Origin: CAXXOK01 sp963675925
GTDB taxonomy: Bacteria; Bacillota; Clostridia; Christensenellales; Aristaeellaceae
NCBI GenBank assembly: GCA_963675925.2
Contig: CAXXIB010000003.1
Location: 248,001-312,000 of the forward strand
DNA: 64,000 nt
Direction: 5' to 3'
Position numbers and translations under genes: made by a program. The number at the start of each line of letters is the position of its first letter. The stretch's first letter is position 1. The notes under the pieces were generated by a model that had not been told where the DNA came from, searched no databases, and saw only the letters and a list, made by a program, of their open reading frames with translations. This document shows, piece after piece, positions 53,611-61,797 of this stretch.

Positions 53611-54702
53611 CTAATCAGCGTTTTCATCGGAATCCATCAGTTTGGTGTTGGCAGCGGCCTCGCGCATACGTTTGTCGCTCATGCTGGCGTAGTGTTTACG
53701 GGTGGTATTGATATCGGAATGGCCTAGCGCTTCGGCAACAAGGTAAATATCCTGGGTTTCACGATACAGGTTGGTGGCATATGTCGAGCGCAGCTTGTGT
53801 GGGCTTAATTTCTTTTTTAGGGGTACAACGATCTCCGCGTACTTTTTGACCATCTTTTCTACGGCGCGCTGGGTGATTCTTCGGCGCTGCAAGGATAGAA
53901 AAAACGCATTTTCATGGCCTTCCAGTGTCTCGATTTCCTTGCGTACGTCCAGATACGCTAAAAGCGCTTTGGCGGTTTCATCCGGGAAATACACGATCAC
54001 CTGGTTGCCGCCTTTCCGGGTGACAAGGAGAGCGTTTGTTTCGAAATCAAAATCCTGCAGATCAACGCCCACGCATTCGGAAACGCGGATGCCGGTACCA
54101 AGAAACAGCATGATGATGGCAAAGTCGCGGACACCAACGGACTTGTGATAGGCCTGTTGGCGCGCGGTCAATTGTTCGCCGGTGGAAACGGCTTCTATCA
54201 GCCGATGCATTTCATCAGGCTCCAGCAGAAGAATGGGCTTTTTGTGAATTTTCGGCAGCGGAACCAGCGCGGCGGTATTGCTTGGGATGCGCTCAGTGCG
54301 AAACAGATAGTTAAAAAACGATCGCAGTGAGGATAGCTTGCGCATGACACCGTAGGATTGATTTTTGAGCATGCGCTGCTGCTGTTCGTCGTCCGTACCG
54401 TCGTCCTTGAAATACAAAGTGAGGTATTCCGAATACATTTCAATGTCGCGGGCTTTCAGTAGCGCGATATCATCGTCGGTCAATTCAGAGACGTTTTTAT
54501 CGGCAAAGGTGGACAGTTCCCGGCCTGCAAAGGTAAAAAACGTGTTTAAATCAATCGTATACGCAAGCCGGGTTAAAATACTGGTAGTTGTCAACAAACT
54601 GCGAATAAAATCGGAGCAAGAGCGCGGAAGTCCGGTCAGCATGGACCGGATCATCAACATGCGCTTTTGATCGATTTGTTCCTGATAGCGTTTGTCCGGC
54701 AC
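53611..54702 (-). CDS. Tyrosine recombinase (XerC/D-like)
   Basis: This 363-residue recombinase has a SAM-like N-terminal domain and a catalytic domain with all active-site residues: Arg in GTGIRVSE, Lys in RKGGNQ, HKLRSTYA (His and Arg), LGHSDINTTRKHY (His and Tyr). It might be a chromosome dimer resolvase or a recombinase of a site-specific switch. The start is GTG at 54702 with GAGGTG upstream. Its long leader and an inverted repeat at its promoter are unusual. No attachment site or integrated element is evident. Confidence 0.9.
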   Translation of the reverse strand: MPDKRYQEQIDQKRMLMIRSMLTGLPRSCSDFIRSLLTTTSILTRLAYTIDLNTFFTFAGRELSTFADKNVSELTDDDIALLKARDIEMYSEYLTLYFKDDGTDDEQQQRMLKNQSYGVMRKLSSLRSFFNYLFRTERIPSNTAALVPLPKIHKKPILLLEPDEMHRLIEAVSTGEQLTARQQAYHKSVGVRDFAIIMLFLGTGIRVSECVGVDLQDFDFETNALLVTRKGGNQVIVYFPDETAKALLAYLDVRKEIETLEGHENAFFLSLQRRRITQRAVEKMVKKYAEIVVPLKKKLSPHKLRSTYATNLYRETQDIYLVAEALGHSDINTTRKHYASMSDKRMREAAANTKLMDSDENAD

Positions 54703-54983
54703 TTAAATCACCTCGGATCGTTTTCGCTTTAGAAAGTCGTTTGGTAATCTATCAATATGATTGGTAAAGTATCGTCGATGCGATAGTCAAGTAGTGAACG
54801 ATGAACGTTTCTGATTCGAGTTTCAGTAACGTGGTTTCTCAATTCGATACAGCGGATGCGATAGACTGAAACTGAACGCAGATCAAATGAAGAAACCGCA
54901 AGTATGGTACAGTGTAGCAAACCCCATGGGATACTATCATTATACCCGTAACTATTCGATAAAGTATTCTTTAGCGAATAGTT
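54703..54983 (-). promoter_or_regulatory. Long structured leader of the recombinase gene
   Basis: About 280 untranslated bases. TTGGTAA occurs twice 20 bases apart (54741, 54761), GATGCGATAG twice (54777, 54855). AGTTTCAGT/ACTGAAACT (54819-54827/54865-54873) and GGTTTCT/AGAAACC (54833-54839/54891-54897) interlock as in a pseudoknot. I see no gene in it. A regulatory RNA is possible. Confidence 0.4.
54950..54983. repeat. 34-bp inverted repeat at the recombinase promoter
   Basis: Arms AACTATTCGATAAAG (54950-54964) and CTTTAGCGAATAGTT (54969-54983), with one mismatch, enclose TATT. It begins at the predicted transcription start of the recombinase. It could be an operator, a recombinase site or a 5' hairpin of the mRNA. 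Confidence 0.7.
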
Positions 54984-54989
54984 AACAAA

Positions 54990-55017
54990 AGTATATCACA
55001 AGGGATAAATATGTCAA
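54990..55017 (-). promoter_or_regulatory. Recombinase promoter
   Basis: A perfect TTGACA (55012-55017), a 16-bp spacer and TATACT (54990-54995) on the minus strand. Confidence 0.75.
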
Positions 55018-55090
55018 GCGGGTATACTCTGCTGATATTTGCTCTATAATAATCAGCCCCCCTACCGACCGAATGCTTATATACGTATAA

Positions 55091-55116
55091 TAAAAAAAGT
55101 GGCTAAGCCACTTTTT
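55091..55116. terminator. Terminator after the ferredoxin gene
   Basis: AAGTGGC (55097-55103) and GCCACTT (55107-55113), followed by T on either strand. It mainly serves the minus-strand ferredoxin transcript. Confidence 0.85.
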
Positions 55117-55132
55117 GCGGATTGGTTAAAGA

Positions 55133-55303
55133 TTAGCCTTCCTTGGGAGCATCTACGGGACATACGTCCGCGCACGCACCGCAATCAATGCACTTATCTG
55201 CGTCGATTACGTACTTGGTGTCACCTTCGGAAATTGCATCTACCGGGCACTCCGGCGCGCATGCGCCGCAGCTGATGCAATCGTCATTAATTGAATATGC
55301 CAT
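55133..55303 (-). CDS. 2[4Fe-4S] ferredoxin
   Basis: This 56-residue bacterial ferredoxin carries two CxxCxxCxxxCP motifs, CISCGACAPECP and CIDCGACADVCP, typical of clostridial ferredoxins. It carries electrons for low-potential reactions and is a plausible partner of Rnf and IorAB. GGAGGTGACC lies before the ATG. It was found by direct translation, since it is shorter than 60 codons. Confidence 0.95.
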   Translation of the reverse strand: MAYSINDDCISCGACAPECPVDAISEGDTKYVIDADKCIDCGACADVCPVDAPKEG

Positions 55304-55337
55304 ACGGTCACCTCCATTGATTCGCTATTTCGTGTTT

Positions 55338-55366
55338 ATCATAGCATGGGTCTACCCTATTTGCAA
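55338..55366 (-). promoter_or_regulatory. Ferredoxin promoter
   Basis: TTGCAA (55361-55366), a 17-bp spacer and TATGAT (55338-55343) on the minus strand, giving the ferredoxin its own transcript. Confidence 0.7.
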
Positions 55367-55377
55367 TACGGTGAATG

Positions 55378-56496
55378 TTAATTCTTACCGCCTTCGTTGC
55401 GTAGCGCTTTGGCGACTTCATCCTGCCAGGTATCATTCGGCTTGTCGTTTTCGACAATTTCTTCGGACAGCGGTTCCGGCTGGAACGCAGCGTCATCAGG
55501 CTGGAAATCCTCGTCATCGGCATCAGTATCATCGGGCACGTCTTCTTCGTCGGCTTCAATGACCTGAACAACCGGCTCTTCTTTTGCGGCAGGTTTTTCG
55601 TCTTTTTCCTTCTCCTTGGGCTTGGCGGCCTTTTCGTTGCGGCGCTTGGGCTCGGGTGCAGCTTTGCCACGGTTTCCGTCCCGATCCATCTTAAACCATA
55701 CAATGCTTTCAAGCGGATAGGAATTGATTTCGCTGCCGTCGCCATGGCGCACGCGCACGGTGACGGTTTCTTTCAGAATGTTCAGGTCGATCACTGTGCC
55801 AAAGCCATCCGGCGTTTCCACATCTTTGCCAATCTTAGGCATACGTTTGCGGGTTTGCACGTAGTTATCGTCCTCGTATTTCAGGCAGCACATCAGCCGC
55901 CCGCACACACCGGAGATTTTTGTGGGGTTCAGCGACAGGTTCTGCTCTTTGGCCATCTTGATCGATACCGGCTGGAAATCACCCAGGAAGGTTCCACAGC
56001 AGATTGGCAGCCCGCACGGGCCGAGTCCGCCGATCATCCTGGCTTCGTCGCGTACGCCGATTTGGCGCAGTTCAATGCGGGTATGAAAGACCGATGCCAG
56101 ATCCTTAACCAAGGACCGGAAATCCACGCGGCCGTTGGCTGTGAAGTAAAACACGAGCTTTGAGTTATCAAAGGTCTGCTCCACCGACACCAGCTTCATC
56201 TCCAACTGGTGTTCGTCAATCTTACGGTGGCAGATATCATAGGCTTTCTTCTCAAATGCTTCGTTTTCATGCATGTGATCGATATCTTCATCCGATGCAA
56301 TCCGCAATATCGGTTTGAGCGGTGTATCCAAAAGCTGTTCGTCGGTCTCCCGCATGCCGGTAATGACCTGGCCAAAGGTCTGTCCGCGCACCGTATCTAC
56401 AATCACGAACGCACCGGGGCTTGGCCAAAGCTCGCCTGGATCAAAATAAAACAGTTTTCCGGCGTTTTTAAAACGAACGCCTACCATCTTTGCCAT
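55378..56496 (-). CDS. ricT: RicT (YaaT, PSP1-domain) protein
   Basis: This 372-residue protein has the PSP1 domain of RicT, part of the Ric (RicA-RicF-RicT) complex, which affects RNA processing and sporulation in Bacillus. VGVRFKNAGKLFYFDPG and the cysteine-rich GLGPCGLPICCGTF with GVCGRLMCCLKYE are diagnostic; these cysteines bind iron-sulfur clusters in the complex. The C-terminal 100 residues are Lys/Glu/Asp-rich and low complexity. GGAGG lies ten bases before the ATG. The start overlaps the end of holB by 16 bases. Confidence 0.92.
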   Translation of the reverse strand: MAKMVGVRFKNAGKLFYFDPGELWPSPGAFVIVDTVRGQTFGQVITGMRETDEQLLDTPLKPILRIASDEDIDHMHENEAFEKKAYDICHRKIDEHQLEMKLVSVEQTFDNSKLVFYFTANGRVDFRSLVKDLASVFHTRIELRQIGVRDEARMIGGLGPCGLPICCGTFLGDFQPVSIKMAKEQNLSLNPTKISGVCGRLMCCLKYEDDNYVQTRKRMPKIGKDVETPDGFGTVIDLNILKETVTVRVRHGDGSEINSYPLESIVWFKMDRDGNRGKAAPEPKRRNEKAAKPKEKEKDEKPAAKEEPVVQVIEADEEDVPDDTDADDEDFQPDDAAFQPEPLSEEIVENDKPNDTWQDEVAKALRNEGGKN

Positions 56497-57452
56497 TTAT
56501 TCTTAGCCTCCAATAGTTTGCCTGCCAGCTGGTCTATGTTGGACTGCCAGTTGACATTGGACATCTTTCGTCTTCGCGTCTGGAACACCTGATCGGTCAG
56601 CGTGATCAAATCATCCATGGTGGCGGTTTGAATAACCTCACTCCACGGGGTTGATTTGAGCGCATCAGCCGGCAGCAAGCCGGATTTAACCAGCATACAC
56701 TGCTGCAAATAGCGTTCCAGTCGCAGCATAATCGCTTCCGCGTTTCCGGCCATATCCTTGAGCATGGTGGAGCAGCGTACAGCGTCTTTCGCAGTGGTTA
56801 CAGACAGCAGTTGGCGCAGTGCAGTTTCCTGCTGTCCTTCGGGTTTCTCGGATAGGATGGCCAGTGCCTCCCCCACGTTTCCGCCGGATAGTGCAATGGC
56901 CCGTTGGGCTTCATCACCCGAGCAGGATTGCCGGGCGAGGATTTCAGTCAGTATATCTGCCGGCCACGGTGTAAGCTTAAATACCGAACAGCGTGACTCA
57001 ATGGTATCCAGCAGTGAGCTGGTATCGTGTGACAATAAAAAGTATATCACGTTAGTGTCTGGTTCTTCCAGTGACTTCAGCAAACCGTTTTGTGCCTGGG
57101 ATGTCATGCTTTCGGTTGGTTCGATGATAACAATTCTTTCCCGGCCGTCCAGTGTGTGCATGGACGATGTTGTAATCAGATCGCGGATACGGTCGACCGA
57201 AATGGTCTTGGTATCAACCGGTTCAATTTCGAGCACCGAGGAGTGCTTTCCGCTGAAAATGGCCGAACATTGGCTGCACGTACCGCAGGGTTTGGCTTCG
57301 CTTTCGCACAGTAAGGTGCTGGCCAGGTAGCGGGCAAAGGTTTTTTTTCCGATTCCCTGTGGGCCCGCCAATAAATAGGCATGCACTTGCCGGGAAGCCT
57401 GAAACTGATCGATCAGGCGTTTGTACCGTGCGCCGAGCCGGCGATAATCCAT
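56481..57452 (-). CDS. holB: DNA polymerase III delta' subunit
   Basis: This protein of about 323 residues is the delta' clamp-loader subunit. LLAGPQGIGKKT is the P-loop, and CGTCSQC with the other cysteine forms a zinc module. RRLGARYKRLI and the C-terminal helical domain follow the family. I chose the ATG at 57452, which aligns with homologues, over the GTG at 57494; the choice is uncertain because the hairpin at 57454-57476 precedes it and no clear ribosome binding site is present. It lies after darA, as in other Firmicutes. Confidence 0.9.
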   Translation of the reverse strand: MDYRRLGARYKRLIDQFQASRQVHAYLLAGPQGIGKKTFARYLASTLLCESEAKPCGTCSQCSAIFSGKHSSVLEIEPVDTKTISVDRIRDLITTSSMHTLDGRERIVIIEPTESMTSQAQNGLLKSLEEPDTNVIYFLLSHDTSSLLDTIESRCSVFKLTPWPADILTEILARQSCSGDEAQRAIALSGGNVGEALAILSEKPEGQQETALRQLLSVTTAKDAVRCSTMLKDMAGNAEAIMLRLERYLQQCMLVKSGLLPADALKSTPWSEVIQTATMDDLITLTDQVFQTRRRKMSNVNWQSNIDQLAGKLLEAKNKWQRW

Positions 57453-57453
57453 A

Positions 57454-57476
57454 AACGCGGGCATCGAGCCCGCGTT
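57454..57476 (-). terminator. Hairpin between darA and holB
   Basis: AACGCGGGC (57454-57462) and GCCCGCGTT (57468-57476) form a perfect 9-bp stem, ending in TTT just before the presumed holB ATG. It may attenuate transcription or expose the holB start. Confidence 0.55.
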
Positions 57477-57511
57477 ATCAGCTATACCGGACACAAGCGT
57501 ACCCCACTTTT

Positions 57512-57841
57512 CTAGAATTTCTTGAATTCATCAACCGTCAGCACAAACACAGTTGCGCCGCCGACCATAACTTCAAAGGGAAATGGCGTGTAGGTACCGG
57601 TGGAATTGACCATCGGTGAAGGCGACGAGGTAACCTGTTTGTGGCTTTTGCAAATGTCTTCGATTACTTTCATCGCGTTTTCAACTTGCTTGTCTTCCAC
57701 ACCGACAAGCAGTGTGGTGTTACCGGAGCGTAAAAAGCCGCCGGTTGTTGCCAATTTGGTTACGCGGAATCCGTCCGTCATCAGCTCGCTGATGAGTCGC
57801 TGAGAGTCCTCATCCTGAACGATTGCGACGATTAGCTTCAT
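57512..57841 (-). CDS. darA: Cyclic-di-AMP receptor DarA (PstA)
   Basis: DarA is a PII-like trimer that binds c-di-AMP. The 109-residue protein begins MKLIVAIVQDEDSQRLISEL, and TTGGFLRSGNTTLLVGVED, which forms part of the ligand pocket, is diagnostic. The ATG at 57841 follows GGGAGGG; the longer upstream reading has no homology. It leads the darA-holB-ricT group. Confidence 0.95.
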   Translation of the reverse strand: MKLIVAIVQDEDSQRLISELMTDGFRVTKLATTGGFLRSGNTTLLVGVEDKQVENAMKVIEDICKSHKQVTSSPSPMVNSTGTYTPFPFEVMVGGATVFVLTVDEFKKF

Positions 57842-57871
57842 ACGTATCCCTCCCATAGTTTCCTCTGTTTC

Positions 57872-57900
57872 AGTGTACCCTATCATACGGTAAAAATCAA
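57872..57900 (-). promoter_or_regulatory. darA promoter
   Basis: TTGATT (57895-57900), a 17-bp spacer and TACACT (57872-57877) on the minus strand. Confidence 0.6.
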
Positions 57901-57962
57901 TCCTCAATCCCAAATATGCGCCCTTGTAACGACCAAAATATAAGGAAATACAAGGAAATGGC

Positions 57963-57991
57963 TTGCAATAAAACCCTGTCTTTGCTATAAT
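57963..57991 (+). promoter_or_regulatory. rpsF operon promoter
   Basis: TTGCAA (57963-57968), a 17-bp spacer and a perfect TATAAT (57986-57991), about 70 bases before the rpsF start. The leader in between may hold the S6:S18-type autoregulatory hairpin (around GCAC...GTGC at 58010-58028); this is not proven. Confidence 0.8.
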
Positions 57992-58059
57992 ACGAAATTG
58001 GCACATCCTTGCACCGCGCCACGACGTGCGATGCCATAAGTCCAAGAGGAGGTGAAAGC

Positions 58060-58524
58060 ATGAATAGGTACGAATTGACCTATATCATCAACGTAGCACT
58101 GGAGGAAACCGCCAGAAATGAGCTGATCGAAAAGTTCACAGAACTGATCAAGCAAAACGGCGGCGAAATCGAGAAAGTTGATGAATCCTGGGGCAAGCGC
58201 CGCCTGGCATATCTGATTGACGATATGCAGGAAGGTTACTACGTTTTAACAACGTTTACCGCCACGGGAGAAAAGAACAAGGAAATTCAGCGTAATCTTG
58301 AGATTAACGATAACATTCTTCGTTATCTCATCATCAAACTGCTGGATAAAAAGCAGAGCGTCAAACCCAAGGCCGTCCGCCCCGCTCCCGTTGTTGTTAA
58401 AGCAGTAACGGAAGAAAAAGCGGCACCCGCCCCGGAAGTCGCAAAAGCTGAGCCCGTCGTTGAAGACGCCAAAGCGGAACCCGCTGCAAATGCTGAAGTT
58501 AAACCTGCAGAAAAGACCGAATGA
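58060..58524 (+). CDS. rpsF: Ribosomal protein S6
   Basis: S6 is a small-subunit protein that binds 16S rRNA with S18. MNRYELTYIINVALEE, YLIDDMQEGYYVLTTF and the RYLIIKL segment fit S6. The ATG at 58060 follows AGGAGG. At 154 residues the protein has an extra Ala/Pro/Glu/Lys-rich C-terminal tail of about 55 residues beyond the usual 95-100, a low-complexity extension found in some S6 proteins. Confidence 0.96.
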   Translation: MNRYELTYIINVALEETARNELIEKFTELIKQNGGEIEKVDESWGKRRLAYLIDDMQEGYYVLTTFTATGEKNKEIQRNLEINDNILRYLIIKLLDKKQSVKPKAVRPAPVVVKAVTEEKAAPAPEVAKAEPVVEDAKAEPAANAEVKPAEKTE

Positions 58525-58539
58525 GGACGGTAATACGTA

Positions 58540-58962
58540 ATGAATAAACTGACCATCATCGGAAACCTGACGCGCGATCCGGAAACCCGTACCGTTGCAT
58601 CGGGCAGTACTGTATGCTCCTTCACACTCGCGGTCAACCGCCGTCGTTCATCGCAGAATAACGGCCAGCCGGATGCGGATTTCTTCCGTGTGTCGGCCTG
58701 GAACAAACTGGGCGAAGTATGCCAGCGTTACCTGGCCAAAGGCCGCAAGGTCTGCGTGGTAGGCAACGTATCAGTTTCCAGTTATGAAGCAAAAGACGGT
58801 TCAACCCGTTTCTCCCTTGACGTGCATGCCGAAGACGTCGAATTCCTGACTCCTCGTTCCGAAACCTCGGGCGGCGGAGGATCTTACGCCCCGTCCGATG
58901 CCGATGATTCCGGCTCGAACAAAGGCTTCCAGGAAGTAGACGACGACGATCTGCCGTTCTAA
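58540..58962 (+). CDS. ssb: Single-stranded DNA-binding protein
   Basis: This 140-residue SSB has an OB fold beginning MNKLTIIGNLTRDPETR and an acidic C-terminus ending DDDLPF, which recruits partner proteins. A ribosomal operon setting between rpsF and rpsR is typical of Firmicutes. Confidence 0.97.
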   Translation: MNKLTIIGNLTRDPETRTVASGSTVCSFTLAVNRRRSSQNNGQPDADFFRVSAWNKLGEVCQRYLAKGRKVCVVGNVSVSSYEAKDGSTRFSLDVHAEDVEFLTPRSETSGGGGSYAPSDADDSGSNKGFQEVDDDDLPF

Positions 58963-58986
58963 ACGCTGAAAAAAGGAGGCTACCCC

Positions 58987-59241
58987 ATGCCTGAAGATCG
59001 TTCTGAAAGAAGGCCTAGGCCCCGCGGACGCAAACCGCGCCGTAAGGTATGCGCTTTCTGCGTAGATAAAATCGAGTACATCGATTACAAAGATGTCAAC
59101 CGCCTGCGCCGCTTCATCAACGAACGTGGAAAGATTGTTCCCCGTCGTATGAGCGGCAACTGCGCCAAGCATCAGCGTCAGTTATCGGAGTCCATTAAAC
59201 GCGCACGTGCCATCGCGTTGATGCCCTACTCGGTAGACTGA
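58987..59241 (+). CDS. rpsR: Ribosomal protein S18
   Basis: This 84-residue S18 has the usual RKVCAFC, IDYKDVNRLRRFI and the C-terminal KHQRQLSESIKRARAIAL blocks. The CAFC pair may hold zinc. AAGGAGG lies before the ATG. Confidence 0.97.
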   Translation: MPEDRSERRPRPRGRKPRRKVCAFCVDKIEYIDYKDVNRLRRFINERGKIVPRRMSGNCAKHQRQLSESIKRARAIALMPYSVD

Positions 59242-59260
59242 TTTCTACAAGTCTAACAAA

Positions 59261-59286
59261 ACGCAGGCGAAAGCCTGCGTTTTTTA
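59261..59286 (+). terminator. Terminator after rpsR
   Basis: ACGCAGGC (59261-59268), GAAA loop, GCCTGCGT (59273-59280) and a run of T. Confidence 0.95.
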
Positions 59287-59359
59287 TTTTGGATAAAGTT
59301 GCATATATACGCATTGATAACCGTTTTATTCTTTTCTATCGCATAGCCCTATGGTATAC

Positions 59360-59413
59360 TATAATTTAATACCAACTGCTTGCTTAGTATGGTAAGCACG
59401 CTGTTTCGCAGCG
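59360..59413 (+). promoter_or_regulatory. -10 element and paired hairpins in the iorA leader
   Basis: A perfect TATAAT (59360-59365) without a good -35 is followed by two small hairpins, TGCTTA/TAAGCA (59381-59398) and CGCTG/CAGCG (59399-59413), just before the iorA start. Their role is unknown. Confidence 0.45.
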
Positions 59414-59441
59414 CAAAATCAGCTTCTGAAAGGATACTGAC

Positions 59442-61193
59442 ATGCAAATGAATCAGTCAAACAATGGATCGGCACTATTACTGGGCGACCAGGCCATCGC
59501 GCGCGGCGCATGGGAAGCCGGTGTGCGGGTCGTAACAGCGTATCCGGGCACGCCCAGCACCGAGATTACGGAAGCCGCGGCAAAGTTCCCGGAAATTAAC
59601 ACGCAATGGGCACCCAATGAAAAGGTCGCCATGGAGGTTGCGTTTGGTGCATCTCTGGCCGGTGTGCGCGCCATGGTATGCATGAAGCATGTCGGCGTGA
59701 ACGTTGCCGCAGACCCCATGTTTACAGCGGCCTATACCGGCGTGAATGCCGGATTTGTCATTGCCGTGGCCGATGATCCCGCCATGCATTCCAGCCAGAA
59801 CGAACAGGACACGCGCTATTATGCCCGTGCAGCGCATTTGCCCATTTTAGAGCCGTCTGACAGCCAGGAATGTAAAGACATTACCAAGTATGCATTCGCA
59901 CTCAGTGAAGAACTGGACTCCCCTGTCATCATCCGCATCACGACACGCATTGCGCATGCCCGTAGTTTGGTTACGCAGGAACAGCGGGATGAAATTACGC
60001 CAAAACCATATGAAAAGAACATGGCGAAATATGTGATGATCCCTGCAATGGCCCGAAAACGCCATGTAGCAGTGGAACAGCGCGAGAACGCCTATGCAGA
60101 GGCCGTAAACACATCTCCGCTGAATCGGGTGGAGATGCGGGATACGGCAGTCGGCATCATCACAAGCGGCGTAAACTACCACTATGTGCGGGATGCCCTG
60201 CCTGAGGCGAGCGTCTTTAAGCTCGGGGTTGTCTATCCCCTGCCTATACAAAGCATTGCAGAGTTTGCTAAGCAGGTGGATCGCCTTGTTGTGATTGAAG
60301 AGCTGGAAGGCCTGATTGAGAAAGATATGAAAGCTGCCGGCATTGCCTGTGAAGGTAAAGCACTCACCGGGATTCAGGGTGAGCTGACTGTAGAGAAAAT
60401 CAAGCACGCTGTGCTGGGTACCCCGCTGCCCGATGTGTCGCAAGCGCAACTCCCCGGTCGCCCGCCTGCACTTTGTCCGGGCTGCCCGCACCGTGGTATT
60501 TTCCATGTGCTCAGCAAGCTGAAAATGCATGTGATGGGTGATATCGGCTGCTATACACTGGCGTCGCTTCCCCCACTGTCGGCTATGGATGCCACATTGT
60601 GCATGGGCGCGAGCATTGGCATGGCCAGCGGCGCAGAACGCGCACAAGGCAAGGAGTTTTCTAAAAAGACCGTTGCTGTCATCGGCGATAGCACGTTCAT
60701 CCACTCCGGCGTCACCGGCTTGATTGACGCGGTGTATGGCAGAGAAGCAATTACCGTGCTGATTCTGGATAACCGCATTACTGGGATGACCGGTCATCAG
60801 CACCATCCGGCCACAGGGTTTGATATTCATGGTAATCCTGCGCCTATGCTGGACATTGAAGCATTATGCCGTGCCTGCGGTGTTGAGCATATCGCCGTGG
60901 TCGATCCGCTGGATTTGGCCGAAACGAAACGCGTAATCCTGGAAGAAACCCAGCGTGATGCGGTCAGCGTTGTAATTGCACGCCGCCCCTGCGCGCTGAT
61001 CGAGAAAACGAAAAATGTGCCCTATCATACCGATGGGTGCAGAAACTGCGGGGCGTGCTTGAAGGTCGGCTGCCAGGCGATAGAACGCAAAGGTGACCAT
61101 GTGGAAATCAATGCATCGCTTTGTACCGGCTGCGGGATGTGCTCGCAGGTATGCCCGTTCAACGCGATAGTCAAAGGAGGCGATGCGAAATGA
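59442..61193 (+). CDS. iorA: Indolepyruvate:ferredoxin oxidoreductase alpha subunit
   Basis: IorA with IorB oxidises aryl pyruvates to aryl-acetyl-CoA, giving reduced ferredoxin. The 583-residue protein has a pyruvate-binding domain (AYPGTPSTEITEAAA), a TPP-binding region (GDIGCYTL, and GDSTFIHSGVTGL) and two C-terminal 4Fe-4S motifs (CRNCGACLKVGC and CTGCGMCSQVCPFNAI). AAAGGATACTGAC lies before the ATG. The stop overlaps iorB (ATGA). Confidence 0.95.
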   Translation: MQMNQSNNGSALLLGDQAIARGAWEAGVRVVTAYPGTPSTEITEAAAKFPEINTQWAPNEKVAMEVAFGASLAGVRAMVCMKHVGVNVAADPMFTAAYTGVNAGFVIAVADDPAMHSSQNEQDTRYYARAAHLPILEPSDSQECKDITKYAFALSEELDSPVIIRITTRIAHARSLVTQEQRDEITPKPYEKNMAKYVMIPAMARKRHVAVEQRENAYAEAVNTSPLNRVEMRDTAVGIITSGVNYHYVRDALPEASVFKLGVVYPLPIQSIAEFAKQVDRLVVIEELEGLIEKDMKAAGIACEGKALTGIQGELTVEKIKHAVLGTPLPDVSQAQLPGRPPALCPGCPHRGIFHVLSKLKMHVMGDIGCYTLASLPPLSAMDATLCMGASIGMASGAERAQGKEFSKKTVAVIGDSTFIHSGVTGLIDAVYGREAITVLILDNRITGMTGHQHHPATGFDIHGNPAPMLDIEALCRACGVEHIAVVDPLDLAETKRVILEETQRDAVSVVIARRPCALIEKTKNVPYHTDGCRNCGACLKVGCQAIERKGDHVEINASLCTGCGMCSQVCPFNAIVKGGDAK

Positions 61194-61774
61194 ACGCAAA
61201 ATGCTTGAATATTGTAATCGTTGGCGTTGGCGGTCAGGGCTCGCTTTTAACCAGTAAAATTCTGGCGGAACTCGCCAAGGCACAAAACCTTTCAGTCAAA
61301 GTCAGCGAAGTGCACGGTATGGCCCAGCGCGGCGGTAGCGTGATTACGCATGTGCGCTTTGGACAGGAAGTCTATGCCCCGCTCGTGGCGGAGGGTGAAG
61401 CGGACTATCTGCTGGCGTTTGAGCCTTTGGAAGCTGGACGCTCGCTTTCCTATCTCAAATTGGAGGGGCGGCTGATCGTCAGCACCCAGCAGATTTCCCC
61501 TATGACCGTGCTTTCGGGTGCGGCTGTGTATCCGGACGAACCCTATCAGGCGCTACTAGGGTCTAAACAGACTGTACAAGCGCTGGATGCCCACACCATG
61601 GCGGTAGAAGCAGGTAGTTTTAAAACGGTGAATATTGTACTGCTTGGTGTTTTGAGCAAGTATATGGACTTCACCCGTGAAAACTGGGTTGATGCGATCA
61701 CGGCTTGTGTGCCCCCGCGCACACTGGAAGTGAACATCAAGGCCTTTACAGCGGGCCGGGAGCATGCTGAGTAA
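61190..61774 (+). CDS. iorB: Indolepyruvate:ferredoxin oxidoreductase beta subunit
   Basis: This 194-residue subunit has the gamma-type 2-oxoacid:ferredoxin oxidoreductase domain with VGVGGQGSLLTSKIL and VHGMAQRGGSVITHVR. The ATG at 61190 has AAAGGAGG upstream. It overlaps the iorA stop by four bases. Confidence 0.95.
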   Translation: MNAKCLNIVIVGVGGQGSLLTSKILAELAKAQNLSVKVSEVHGMAQRGGSVITHVRFGQEVYAPLVAEGEADYLLAFEPLEAGRSLSYLKLEGRLIVSTQQISPMTVLSGAAVYPDEPYQALLGSKQTVQALDAHTMAVEAGSFKTVNIVLLGVLSKYMDFTRENWVDAITACVPPRTLEVNIKAFTAGREHAE

Positions 61775-61797
61775 ACAGAAAACGGAGTGACGATACC

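Noticed and set aside
54703..55130. Possible integrated element or attachment site at the recombinase
   Set aside because: No flanking repeats, cargo genes or base composition change were seen; the neighbours are lexA and the darA group, so a housekeeping recombinase is more likely.
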